From assembly GCF_000003855.2 (NCBI RefSeq), contig NW_003101677.1, forward strand, positions 2,422,573 through 2,486,572: a DNA stretch of 64,000 nucleotides. The letters run 5' to 3'. Positions 48,013 through 60,917 of the stretch are shown here, in pieces; position 1 is the stretch's first letter, and each line of letters starts with the position of its first letter. The notes beneath the pieces are model-generated. The model was not told the DNA's origin. It did no database searches and was given only the letters and a program-made list of their open reading frames with translations. The position numbers and the translations under genes were made by a program. Source of the DNA: Blastomyces gilchristii SLH14081. Its lineage: Eukaryota > Ascomycota > Eurotiomycetes > Onygenales > Ajellomycetaceae.

Positions 48013-50553
48013 GTTTAAGGTGTTATATATCACAATTCATCTAGTCTAGATTCAGAAGAAGTTGAGATATCATTATTAATATCAGTGTTAGTATCAGTTT
48101 TAGTTCAGAGAGAGAGTGTTCTAATCAGAGTAGTATATATAGTGTCATGAGTGATCTCATCATAATTAACTAGTATTTTCAGATCTAAGAGCTGATGCTC
48201 TCAATTCATTCAGCAAGTGTCTGTTATATCAGATGATATATCTTACTCTCATTATAAGAGAGTATCTGTTGTCAAGTTCTGACTACTGAGATGATAGTGT
48301 ATTATGAAATAAAAACAGCTTAATAGCTCAGATTATTACATCTGTTATGCAGTAATCTTTCAGGTAATAGTAAAGTGTTTGAGGTTCTTATAATCTGTGA
48401 TTATCTCAAACTTAAAGACACTTTAGAGCTCAGAGTTTCATTCTTCTAGACAGTATACTATTGTGAGAAGTTTCTTGTCATAGATCTCATAGTTATATTC
48501 AGCAGAGCTCAACTTCTTAGATATAAAGATGCATGATTATAAGATATCTTTATCATTATATTGTAATATAGCTCTCTCTGTAATATAGTCAGAGAAGTCA
48601 GCTTCAATAACTATTTCACAGTTAGCATTAAATATTATTAGTAGAGATGTATTAATGAGTATCTTCTTTATCTGTATAAATATAGTATCAGTGTTCACTG
48701 ATTAGTGAAATACTGAGTTCTTCTTAGTAAGTTCTGTAAGTGATCTTATAATATCTGAGAAGTTTTATATAAATCACTGATAGAAGTTAGTAAATCTGAT
48801 GAAGCTTTATATATTTTTCACAGTGTGTAAGACTTTCTATTCAAGAATAGCAGAGACCTTCTTAGAATTCATTCAGATTCTCTTACCAGCTTCTATGATA
48901 AAGTCTACATATTTTGTACTTTTAATTTTGAAATCATACTTATCTATGTCTATCAGTAGTTCTGCTTCTTATAGTTATTGTAATACTCTTTATACATGTT
49001 CTTGATATTCTTTTCTGAACTCATCAGTGCAGATGAGAATGTCATTAAGATATATAGATACAAGTTTATTAAGAAAATCTCAGAGTGCTTAGTTAATATA
49101 CTTCTGAAATGTACTAAGAGTGTCAGTCAGTCTGAAAGATATAACTATTCATTTAAAGAAATCATATCATATTTAAAATGCGGTAAGTCACTCATCTTCT
49201 TGAGTAATATGAATCTTATGAAATGCAGTAATAATATCTAGCTTTGTAAATTATTAAGCTTGTTCAATGTAAGCTAGAATTTCATTGATAAGAAATAGAG
49301 AATAATAGTCTTTCTTTATTAATCTGTTCAGTTCTCAATAGTTCACACAGAATCAGAGTTCTTCATCTGATTTCTTTGCAAAGAGAATAGAACCTGCAGT
49401 AGAGAAGTTACTAATGCATATAAATTCTTTATTTAACAGATCATTGATTGTCTTTTGAAGAAGAAGAAGTTCATCTCAGAATATATTATAAAGAAGATCT
49501 CATAATGATTCAGAGTTCTTATCATTCTTCTTTTTTAACTTGATACTGTGATTCACTTCTGAATCTCATAAGAAGAGTAAATTCATAATATTATTATCTT
49601 ATCAGAAGATATCTAGATATTCATAATATTATTAAGAGAGTTTTGTATGAGAATCTGTTATTATAATGTAAGATAACTTCTGTAGAGCTTTCTTAATATT
49701 GATCAGACTGATGAAATAGATTGTTATATAATTCTGCTATCAGTGACTTTGTCAGTAATCTCATTAATAACTTTATTTTCAGAGTATTTTATAAGCCTTG
49801 ACAGAGATCTGTGTAAGATTCATAGTCTTGTGAATATCATCTTTGTAAATTCTATCATTGTTAGAAAATAATAAGCTTCTGTTTTAAGTATTCAACAAGA
49901 TACCTTGTTCAGATAGTCAGACAAGTTCTAGCATAAAATCATAGTCAAGATTATCAACTTCATATGTATAAGCATCTTCATATTAATATTCTCTGATATC
50001 TATATTTAGTTTCATCATGTGATGAGTGTGAATGTCTTTTAAATTATCAAATTCTGCAAGAAGTTAAGATTTTAATAAGAGAATATACTGAAGATTATAA
50101 TATCTTATGACTGAAGATTTGATCATTATATAATGACATAGACTGCTGTCTATCATGACTTTTATATTATACATATTATTTATCACAGTAGATATAAGAA
50201 TTGCATTCATTATCATTTTCTCTTTAAATTATTATTATCTTATCTCTTCAAGCTTCTGCTTACAAATTTGAACAGAAGTTAATCTTTTTCCTGTTTCATC
50301 AGAGAGTTCTCATAGTGATCTTTTAAATCTTTCTCTCATATAATGTAATTAATGTGAACAGACACTGATTCATTCTTTAAGTGAGAAGGCATGTAGATCA
50401 ATCAGTAGTTGAAAGTGATATGTTCTGATCAGTTACAGTTAATATATATCTCATGTGAATATTGATCAGTGACTTCTTCAGAGACAATCTCAGAAACTCA
50501 GAAATTTATTCAGATGACAAAGACTCTTGTTTATATATAGATATTTAAGTTCA
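47744..50553 (-). mobile_element. Inverted Gypsy A copy lacking integrase
   Basis: The LTR at 47,744-48,012 (reverse complement of 4,353-4,677) is joined directly to the RNase H/linker region. Sequence matching 1,694-2,894 follows in reverse, then earlier reverse-transcriptase and protease/gag sequence up to 50,553. The 1.45 kb that carries integrase and chromodomain in the other copy (2,900-4,350) is absent. The upstream end is cut by the LTR of Gypsy B2. Confidence 0.8.
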
Positions 50554-50811
50554 TGTAAGAAATCCCGCTTCTCGCGGATTTTTTACCTCTATTCCTATCT
50601 CTTATGTAATTAATAGAGTTAGCGGCTCTTAACTACACACAACTATATAGACTGAAGTTTGCAAATACTATTCATAACTCAGTTTGAATACTATTATACA
50701 TTTAATCTCTATATTTTATCTTTCTACTGTGAATACTTCTAGTAGTTAACAGTATATATCATATCAAGCTGTAAACACCTGAATAATTGTCTGTGAGCAC
50801 TTATTCTTACA
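50554..50811 (+). repeat. 5' LTR of Gypsy B2
   Basis: 258 bp from TGTAAGAAATCC to TTATTCTTACA. Its outer 70 bases keep CpG (aatcccgcttctcgcgg, gttagcggc). The inner end is CpG-free. Confidence 0.82.
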
Positions 50812-53623
50812 TTTCAAGCTCTGTCAGTCAGCAATCATCTGTTATGACTGAAAGAACTAGAAACTTGTATACTTCAATCTTCACAAACTCTACTGCAGAC
50901 ACTCAGAAGTAGTCACTTAAATTATGAATAATCTTTATAAAAGAAGTCTCAGAGAACTTATTAATTACTTACAGAATATCATTCTTTACATCTGTAACAG
51001 AGAAACTCTCTGAACTCATGAATAAATCAATCTTAGTAAAGAACATTCTTGAGCATCTTCTGCAGAATTAAGCTATTTTTCTATAAGAAATACTTACTGT
51101 CTGTAAACACTCTTAAACTGAGTCTCTAGACATAATCTTCAGAGATACTTATAAACTGAAAAGAAACTCTCTTAAGTTATAATCACTTAAGATTATTTAC
51201 TGAATTATAATCTATAAAAGCTTTTATAAGTTTGTATTTGAAATTAACTTACAAGTCTGACTATGTGATATAAAAGATAAAGAAGCTGTTATCTATATAA
51301 TGACAGACCTCTACTACACTGAAGTTAAGAACTGACTGAACTATTTAAACAATGATTATAAGAGATCTCACTGATCTATTCACAAAGTCTATCTAAAGAA
51401 TAAGTTAAGAGACTCTGTGAGCTGAACAGAGAATATCTGAACTGTGATTATTAATATTAGAAAAAGAGATGAGAAATCTGATAAAGACTACTCATGATAC
51501 TGCATGAAATTATAATATGAATTACAATCTGTGAAAACAGAGCTCTGAAACAAGACTTGAACAATAATATTTATAAAGAGACTGAATAAAAACATGTAGA
51601 ATAAGCTTATTAAGTAAGACTTTAATTTCTTAACTCTGAAGAAACTGATAACTCTTATTCACTATTGATAAATTACTGTGAGAGTCATAGATTTATAGAG
51701 AGTGAATTACTGATCAGTTCTATAAGAGTCAGAATAATGAAGAACAGATTTACTAAGAAAAGATAATAAAATATAGAGAGATTTATATATAACTGCTGAG
51801 CAGTGAGAGAGAGCTTTATAAGCTTCTATAAATAGAGTGTATAATAGAGAGATTAAGCAAAAGAGTCTCTACTTTATCTATTTGAAATCAGAACATCTTC
51901 ACATAAACTGTCTAAACAAATTAAAATAGAAATTTGAGAAGTTATAAACAGAGTCAGTAACAGTCTTCTTAAGAGTCTTGAAGCTAACATCTGAATCTGT
52001 TACTCTCTCAGTGAAAATACATGCTTATAAGAAGAGACTGCATCACAGTACTACTACTCTATAAGTATGAAAAGTATTAATAAACTTGAAATCTCAGGTC
52101 ACTGTAGTGTCTCTAAAGTGCACAGAGTGAATAAGCTAAGTAATGAAAACTGAGAATCTGCTCTTATAATAAGCAGAGTGTGAGAACTCAGATCTGAGAA
52201 CTGAGAGACTTATAAGAGTTATCTTTGAATTGCAAGATCTCTTCAGAATCTAAAGAAGATTTGTAGAAACTATGATTATTATAAATATTATAGATAATAT
52301 ATACTTAAGACTTGTATAACTTTAAAGACATAATTCATACATAGCTGTTCACAAGTCAGGTTTATACTTCTGATCAGTGTTGATAGACTTACTTATAAAG
52401 ATAGAATCAGTTAATACTGCAGAGTTAATTAGAGAAGATAAGCTCATGTATATAATAACTTTATAAATATCTGAGAACTTCACAGTTATAAAAACTGAGT
52501 TTCAGATATCAGAGAAATATCAAGATCTTGTAGAGATATTTAGTTCAGCTATGATAACTGAGCTTTCATCTCACTGTGAGAAGAATCTGATAATAGATTT
52601 GATAGAAGAGTAGAAACTCCTCTGAGAACTAATCTATAAGCTCTTTCATTATGAGACAGAGATCTTACAGACTTATAGAAAGAAGAATCTGAAGAATAAC
52701 TTTATCTAATCTTCACAGATTTCTGTAGAAGTCTCTGTAATATTTATAAAGAAGAAGAATGAAGATCTCAGATTGTATATGAACTACTGTGATCTGAACT
52801 TCAAGACTATAAAGAGTCACTATTTTCTGTCTCTGATTAAGAATGTGATCAATCATCTTACAGAAGCTGTTATATTCATATAACTGAATATAATTAATAT
52901 ATATACACAGCTGTGAATATAATCTGAGAATGAATGAAAGACTGTCTTTAGAACTGTACTGAGATTATTTAAATATTTAGTAATATCTTTTGATTTGATT
53001 AATGTCTCTGTAGTATTTCAGTCTTTTATTAATAAAATACTTCATGTATATCTGAATATCTTTATAATAATGTATCTGAATGATGTGATGATGTACTCTA
53101 TAAAGAAGAAAGAACACACTGAGTATATATAAACTGTGTTGAAGGTCTTAGATGAGACAGAAATATATATTAAGCTTATAAAGTATAACTTCAGTATCTG
53201 TTAAATTAATTTTCTTGAATATGTATTATTATTATTATTATTCTTTAATTATAGATGTATGCAGTCAGAGACTATGACATCTACCTGAGAACTAAAAGTT
53301 CTCAGGGTTTTTTCTATAAAAGTTCTCAGGGTTTTTTCTATATCTGTAAAGTTAACTATTATACATTCACCAATTTCAGATATGCAAAATCAGAAAATTC
53401 CAGCCTAGAATATAAAAACTGTTTACAAATTGCAGTATTTTAACATCTTCTAATACTTTGAAACCATTTGACAATATTATGACAAAAGAAAAGAGAACAC
53501 AGTCTTAAAGATAGACACATTAAATAGATAGATAGAAAGAAATTGAAAAGAAAAGATAAAGTAAAGAGAGACTATAACAAAATAAATTATTAAAAGATAG
53601 TATATAGCTGTTTTAACAGATTA

Positions 53624-56600
53624 TATCTGATTGATTTCCTCCTCTTCATATTCAGATATTTCTGAATTTAGCCATTTTCTTCTAGCTGCTTGAGTTTCTG
53701 ATAGAAAGTCTATTAAGTATTTAATTTCTGTCTCAGTTAAGAATAAGAATCTCATATTTAATTGATTTAAATCATACTTCTCTTTTAATCTGACTCTGAG
53801 ACTATTGTATAATGCACAGTGTATTACAATATACTCAGAATTCTCATTTGCATTGCAGAATAAGCATTCTATTGAATCAAATCTATCATCAAATCTTTGC
53901 ATATAAGATTTGAAATAGTCATGTCCCAGTTTCAGCTGTATTATAGATGAGAATATTTTCTTTTTACATTTAATTAAACAAGATTTTCACTTGAGTTTTA
54001 TTTCAAATCTTGAATAATGTATACACTTCTTTTGTTTCTGCCAGTTTTTATTTCACTTATCTAAACAAGATTCTTTTATTTTTCTCTTTATAAAAGATCA
54101 GGATACAATTTTTTGAATAGATCTGCTTCATTCTGTATTCTTTTTTACAGCTGAATTAGCCAATTTATTGCCATGAATATTCATATAAGCAGAAACTCAG
54201 TGCAGATGAATTATCAGCTTTATTATTCTTCTCTTTTGAATTTTCAAAACAGAGTTTAAATCAGTTTAAGATTCATTTAATCATTATGAATCTGACTATT
54301 TCTAAGTTATTTTAAAGCAGCTTAACTATCAGAGAATATTCATGTCTCTTTCAAACTATTTTCTCTTTTATGAGATTTTATTTCAATGAGTTTGAAAGCT
54401 TTCACTATTATAAATACTTCAGTATCAAAGACTTCAGATTCACAGTCTAAATTTCAGAAATCTGAGATAAAATTGATATTATCTTCAGTATAAGCAATGT
54501 CTGTGCTTAATCTATTCAAATTCTCATTTTTGAAGTCATCTGAATAAATCAGAATAGAGTCTTCTATATTGATTGTAGAAATTCTTCTCAAATGATGTTC
54601 ATATTCTTTCTTCTTAGATAGTTCACTTATTTACAGATCTATAAGAGATTCAAGCTTTTCTCTTCAGAGAGATATCTTCTCATGATCAACTTTTTCAATA
54701 TTTAAAGAAGAAACTTAATTTTTAATTAGTGAGTATAGTCTGTACAGTTGAGAAGGCATTTTCTTTGAAGAATTATTTTCATTTCAGTCAAGAAATCTAT
54801 TTCAATTCAGTTCACTTTCAGAGTTAATTAATGAAAATGAAGAAGAGACTCTTTCTCTGATTATATGATTTAAGCTCATCTTTATAACTCTCAGAGTATA
54901 GTTCATACAGACCTTTTCAAATCTAATAACAGAAGAAGGAATTGAAGCTTCAATTTTCATTTCTTTAATAGAAGATGATTTGAATGCTCTCAGAATTCTT
55001 CTCAAAGCTCTGTTTTACAGACTTTGCAAGAGTTCAGTGAAATTCTCTTGATTATTTCATCAAACTTGAACTTCATAATCAGCTACTGAGATAATACAGG
55101 CTATATATAACTGTCTTATAGCCTGGAAGAATAGACCTCTCTCTGTATTTAATAGTCTGATTATGTTGTTTAATAGTCTTTCTGCCTTGACAGTTCTTTG
55201 TTGAATGTAATATTTAAAATTCAATTTGAAGTTTAACTATACTTCTAATTATTTGATATTTACACTTGATTTAATCTCTATATTTAAAAGAGTGAGAGAT
55301 AGTTCTTTCTCATTGAATCTAGAAAAGAAATGAATTAACTCAGTTTTATTCATATTAAATTAAATTTGATTAATATCTGCTCTAATAAAGATTTTCTTTA
55401 CAGCTTCTTCAATCACTTTCAAATTCTCTTTGATAGTTTTTGAGGTGTAGACTAGATCAATATTATTCACATAACTCAGAGATCACACTATTCTCATATT
55501 TCTATTTTTGAATAGATATGCAGTGTATATTGCAAATAAAATGAGTGAGATTGAAGATTCTTGAGATACTTCTATTTTTATCTCAGTCTTATCTTGTTTC
55601 ATTTTATCAAAGAAAAGTTGTATAATTCTTTTAGATATAAAACAGTTAACTCATTTTATCATAGAAAGTGACAGTTTTAACATCTTCAAAATCTGAATTA
55701 ACTTTGACTTTGAAACATGATTAAATACTTCTTTTATATTAATAAAAACTGCAGTTGAGACCAGATCTTCATACTTTGCTATTTAAATATTATAAATAAC
55801 TGAGAGAACAGTATCAATTGCAGAACATTGTTTTCTATCTCTTATTCATTCACTGAATAAAAGAGAATTACTAATAGAGCTTATAAAAGATAGTTGAGTA
55901 GCTATTATCTTTTCTAAAATCTTTTCTAGATAGTTCAATAGAGATATTACTCTATATAACTTAGAAATTAAAGTTTTTCTATTAGATTTGATAAGAATTA
56001 CTTCAGTGACTTCTCTTCAGCATTCAGAATAATATTTATTTTTCAAGAGATTGAAAAAAAGCTCAAAATATTCATTCTTTCAGTAGAAGTATGTATTATG
56101 AATAATCAAGTGATTAATTGAATCAGGCTCTGCAGCAGTTTTAACTGAACTTGAGAAGATAGCAGACTCTAATTTATCTTATCTAAGATCAGATCATTCT
56201 CAGTGATTTTCATCAATATAGTTAAGAAGTGATATATTCTCTTTCTCTGAATCTGAATCTGATGAGTTTTGAAAGAGAGTTCTTATAAAAGCTTGACATT
56301 TTTTCTCAAAAGAGTTTGCTGTATATAATTCATTCTGAAACTCATATTCTAAGACTGAAAGTTTTGCTACACTTCTTGTTTTAATATAGTTAAAAGCTTT
56401 AAAAACTTTCTTTTCTTAATCTTCTTCAAAAGATTTATTTCAGCAGTCTATTTTAACTTTTTAATATCTGAAAAATATTCATTTCTGACAGGTTTGAACT
56501 CTTTATCAGAAATTATATCATTCTTTCAATCTCTTCTAGCAGTAGCTAATTGTTTTCTTTTAGATGTGATATTTTTATTTCATCAAGATTTTAAATACTC

Positions 56601-57640
56601 AGAAGACTTTCTCTTAAGAATATTATCTTTAATACTTATTAGAATAATAGATGCAATGAGCTTCACTCTATTCTCAAGCATTTCATTTAAGATATCTTGA
56701 TCAGAATTTCAATATAGCTCACTCTGCTCTTCAGATTTTAACAGTTTTATGCTTTCTTCAACTGCTTTTCAATCAGCTTTTTCAAAGTTAAACTGATTAG
56801 AGAGAAGAGAATTTTCACTCATTTATTTTTCACTCAGTTTAATATTAAATTGAATAATCTCATGATCTGATTCTGATATCTCATTTGAATTAATAAATCA
56901 GTTTACAAGTCTTTTTTTCATTAGATTTTATAACATGAAGATTAGATCTATAATAGATTTCTGTTTCATGTCTTTTCTAAAGAATGTTTGTTAATCAGAC
57001 TTATTAACTAAATCTATTGAATGCTCAAAGGTTCATTTAATTAGATTATCAGCTCTTACTGCTCTCTTGCATTCTGAATTCTATCAGAGATGATATGCAT
57101 TGAAATCTCATACAATTATAGAGTTAATTAATGAAGTTATGTTCAGCAATGCTCTATCAATTGTTCAGATATTGTTATTTTTCTTCAATGACTTTTCATT
57201 ATAGATATTTATAAGCTGTATAGTATTAAACTTATTCTCTTTATCTATAATATCACTCACCAGAATATCAGGGTCAGATATAATATTAAATCTTAGATTA
57301 AATTGATATCTTGATCTCTTTCTTTCATAGATTACTACTCTTAACTTAATCTCAGACTTTTGAGATAGAAAGCAGTAGTAGCTTGAATGAGAAATGACAT
57401 ATTTTTACTCAGTATTAAAATTCAGCTTCTGAAGCAGTATAAAATCAACTTTTCATTCAAATGTAATTTGAAGACAAGAATAAATACAATTTAAGTTTCT
57501 ATTCACATTATTTTGAATAAATGTGATTTTGAAGAGTTTTTAAACTTTTTTTATTATTTTTATTGTATATTCATATTCAAAGAGAGTAGAGTAGAATCTA
57601 ATCACTATTATCAGATAGTATATTATAACTATTCTGAAAA
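53624..57640 (-). pseudogene. LINE1 ORF2 (endonuclease, reverse transcriptase, RNase H)
   Basis: The ORF is broken by many stops. The endonuclease is recognised at about 57,520-56,880 by a DFNAYH motif. Reverse transcriptase runs from about 56,050 to 55,200; its catalytic-loop region reads YVNN where YxDD is expected. An uninterrupted stretch at 55,005-54,802 lies between reverse transcriptase and RNase H. The end, 53,902-53,621, has a C-x2-C-then-H-x4-C zinc motif (CLFCNAN, YIVIHCALY) typical of the C terminus of these LINEs. In a live element this protein nicks the target and copies the RNA onto it. Confidence 0.75.
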
Positions 57641-57739
57641 GTAGAAATCTCAACTGCTTACATTATATCTAGTTTATTATCAGAGTCATTTCTCAATTCT
57701 CTAATCTTAACAGAAGTTTAAGAATTCAAATTCTATTTA

Positions 57740-59196
57740 CATTTAGCTGAAGAATTGAAGTTTGAAGATTTAAATATTTAAGAGTTTCTTCTTTTTAAGC
57801 TTATAGTTGTGAGTTTACTGACTTAACTATTCTCTTCAGTTCTAGATTTGCTTTGAGCTTCATCTTTTCTTCAGTTCTTTTGAGTTCTTGAAGTAAATAT
57901 ACATTCTTTTAAGCTAGATGCATGTTTTTCTTTACAATTAAAGCATTTAAGCAGAGTATATTAACATATTTCATCTCTTTTTGAGTATGTTTCACATTTA
58001 TGCTCACTAGTTTTATGATCTCTGACATAAAATGTACATTTCAAGTCTCTAAAACAACAGATTATAAAGTGTTCATATCTTTGATAGTTTGAACACTGTG
58101 TTTGAGCTTTGAGATTCATTCTTGAGTCTTTGTTTTCATAAACTCTTATTTTCAAATCTGCTACTCTTACTTCAGAGATCTTTGACTATTCAAGAGTCTT
58201 TATATATACTAGAATAGAGGCATTTCTCCTGCTTTATCTGAACTCAGTTGAATTTAGTCATACAGGCTCTTTTCTCAGTTGAATAGAGTTATATTCTTCT
58301 AGTTCATTTTTAAGAAGTAGCATTTCTTCTTCACAGTTAAAAATTTCAACTGAAATATTATAAAAAATGAATTTATCTCACTTTTCATCTCTCTTAGATA
58401 GAATTATTATGTTTAACAAAGATTCTACTGCTAATTTTCAGAGATTCTCATTCTGAATAAGGAATTCTGTACTGAATTCAGATATTGTAATTAGAATAAT
58501 GAAGTTTTCAAAGAACAATGACTCAATTAAAGCTATAACTGAGTTTTGAACTTTAATATTAGTTATCAACTGAGAAAAGAACTGCTGATTAATCTCATTT
58601 CTGATTCTGAAAATGAGATTTGAGTTTAGCTTGTTTCTTTGTAAGATGTTCTGATTTGAGACTTTGAGAATAAGTCTTCTATTTCTGAAGATTTGAAAGC
58701 TTTTCTCTTTTTATATTTTTTTCTTCACTTTTCTATGAATAGAAGTATGAGCAGTATTCTTCTCAGTTTTCTCAGTATTTTAAGCAGATTTTGAGATAGC
58801 AGGTTTAGAGACAGCAGATTCAGCTGCTTGAGCATATATTTTCTTCTGATTTAAAGAAGAAGAAGAAGTAGAAAAAGAAGAAGAGTAAAATAAAGAGTCA
58901 GTAATTGTACTAGAAATTTTCAATGTTTTTTGAACTGTGTTTGAAATTCCAAGTTTGAACTTAATCATCTTGTGTAGTTGTCTAGTTTGAGTATGAAGAA
59001 TTAACAGAACTTCTTCATTCATCTCACTTAGATACTACTTTTCAAGAATTTTGCTTACTTTTTCAAGTTTCTGTATTTCAAGAACTTGTTGTTTCTCTAT
59101 TTCTTCTTTCTTTCTTCTCTTCAGAATTTCAATCTCAGGAATAGTATTTGAGAAAGCAGCTTTTTTTACATTAACTGAGTGTATTTTAAAACTCAT
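57740..59196 (-). pseudogene. LINE1 ORF1 (Gag-like, zinc knuckles)
   Basis: A candidate ATG at 59,196 starts MSFKIHSVNVKKAAF, followed by a charged helix. A Ser-rich part follows (58,780-59,022). Zinc knuckles lie at 58,155-57,961 (CSNYQRYEHF, HKTSEHKCETYSK), where some cysteines are replaced by Tyr, as G-to-A changes would give. ORF1 proteins bind the element RNA. Several stops interrupt it. Confidence 0.7.
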
Positions 59197-59210
59197 TCTT
59201 CTCACTCACT

Positions 59211-59342
59211 GAAAAGTTGATCAGACAGTTTTAATTAAGATATTTATTAAACTCTTTTGAAAAGTTGATCAGACTGTTTCAATTAAGAGATTTCTAAGTC
59301 TGTTTTCAATTGAAAAGTTAGTCAGACTGTTTCAAGAGAAGA
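59211..59342. repeat. Tandem repeat in LINE1 5' UTR, ~50-bp unit
   Basis: Three units start at 59,211, 59,259 and 59,312, each beginning gaaaagtt(g)atcagac. They lie just upstream of the ORF1 start. Confidence 0.75.
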
Positions 59343-60269
59343 ATAAAAGACTTTTATATATAAAACACCTGATTTTTTTCACACTAATTCAGTAACTAGG
59401 TTAGATTTTTGAAGAGAATCTAATAAACTAAAATTGAATTTTAAGATAAATTAATAAATTCTTTACAAACTCTTTCTTAAGATACAGTGAGGAAAAGTAT
59501 GATATCAATTGATAATAAATCAGATAATATGACAGTTTTTAAGAGAAAAACTGACAAAAAATAAGTTAATTTTTTACAGAGAAATTGATTAAAACTATTC
59601 AATTTTATTCTAAATCATTCAATTCTTCTCACACAACAGATATACAACTCAAATCAGTTAATAAAGAGTGTAAAAAAGAATTAAGTATTAATAAAAGCTC
59701 TTCAGTCACTGAAAAAGTAATTCTTACTTAAAAGAATATAAAATTATGATAGAAAATAACTCTATTTTTAATTCTTTGTAAGAATATTATATAAAACTCA
59801 GAGAAAAACACCTTACTTTTTTAAGAGAAGTAAGAAACTATTTCTAAGATCTTTTTTTTACATTAACTGCTGCAGAAGAATGAGATAGAAACTGCTAAGA
59901 TATATACTACTATATATCTTCTATCAAGACTTTCTCTCTTCAGAGTCTTGATATTATAGAGAATATGAGTCTGTTTCTATATAATAATATAAATATTATC
60001 AGCAGAATGTAGAGGAACTGATTATTTATATCTTAAAATAGAAGACTTTGTCAATGATTATATTAATATAGAATTAATTCTTAAATTCAATAGAAATCTA
60101 GTATTACTATTCTCAATCTCTTACAGAATCTATTGAATATTGAGATATTAAAACTAGATTTAATATATCTCACTATGCAGTGATCAAAGACTTAGTAAGA
60201 TCTTGAGATATACTGAATTTATAGTTGTTGATATACTGTTAACTTGTTCTATTGACTCATTATTCACTG

Positions 60270-60592
60270 ATTATGTATTGAATACTGTTGCTAAGGTATG
60301 ATTTTGTATTGTTCTGTCAGAAATAGGCCAGATTGAGAGAGGCAGTATGAGGGTGAGACTTGGCATTGATGTCTAGATACACTGAAGACAGACAGAGTAT
60401 TCACAGAGATTACACTTCAGAAGTGTCTCTTGATTATATACTTGATATTATTGCTAAGATATCTTTTTGTATTTTTCTGCTGAGAATGAGTCAGATTGAG
60501 AAGAGTAGTATGAGGGTGAGACCTGACATTAATGTTTTGAAACATCAAAGATGAATAGGGTTTTCACAGAGATCACTTCTCAGATATCTTCA
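60270..60592. repeat. Tandem duplication in LINE1 5' UTR, ~162-bp unit
   Basis: Two imperfect copies, about 60,270-60,430 and 60,431-60,592. Each contains ttgctaag, cagattgaga, a cagtatgagggtgagac-like block and ttcacagagat at the same spacing. 5' monomer arrays are promoter units in some LINE families. Confidence 0.7.
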
Positions 60593-60639
60593 CAATTATT
60601 GATCAGAGATCTTCCAAAATTGGGAAGATTGATGCATAT

Positions 60640-60917
60640 AGCTAGGTCTCTTCACCTTACAATTTGTACAGCAATTTGGCCCGGGGTTGTGGTGTGATAG
60701 GGGAGAATGGGGGATAATCCCACACAAGAGTTTCGAACAACATCTGGTTCACATTTGGCTGGATAACTCCACCACCACACGGGGTATGCGGTCGGCGATG
60801 GGGTCAAAATGCTTGTATGATCAAGGGCTTTTCGATGGATCTATCGGCGGGTTCTTATTCGAAAAGTCGAGCGAGTTCGTGGTGGAGTGGTTGTCTGGTG
60901 TCAATTATATTACATTG
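60640..60917 (-). promoter_or_regulatory. CpG-bearing 5' end of LINE1
   Basis: About 280 bp with normal GC and many CpG sites, lying exactly at the 5' boundary of LINE1 on the minus strand. An 85-codon open frame on the plus strand (60,687-60,944) crosses the element border and is chance. The position suits an internal promoter, but I see no known motif. Confidence 0.5.

Larger units (their letters stand above)
53226..60917 (-). mobile_element. LINE1: full-length Tad-like non-LTR retrotransposon
   Basis: A 7.7-kb insertion in Gypsy B2 lies between copies of tctNgaatatgta (53,213-53,225 and 60,918-60,930). The 3' end is the (TTA)n run at 53,226-53,245. On the minus strand it has a CpG-bearing 5' end (about 60,640-60,917), a 5' UTR with tandem repeats, ORF1 with zinc knuckles, and ORF2 with endonuclease, reverse transcriptase, RNase H and a Cys/His tail. 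This order is that of the Tad1 clade of fungal LINEs. Stops are scattered throughout. Its 3' terminal sequence is shared with SINE1 and SINE2, so it is the family that probably moved them. Confidence 0.85.

Noticed and set aside
48996..49241. Conserved protein pair at 1,700-1,945 (-) and 48,996-49,241 (+)
   Set aside because: The two frames resemble each other only because they are antisense to the reverse transcriptase in the two inverted Gypsy A copies.
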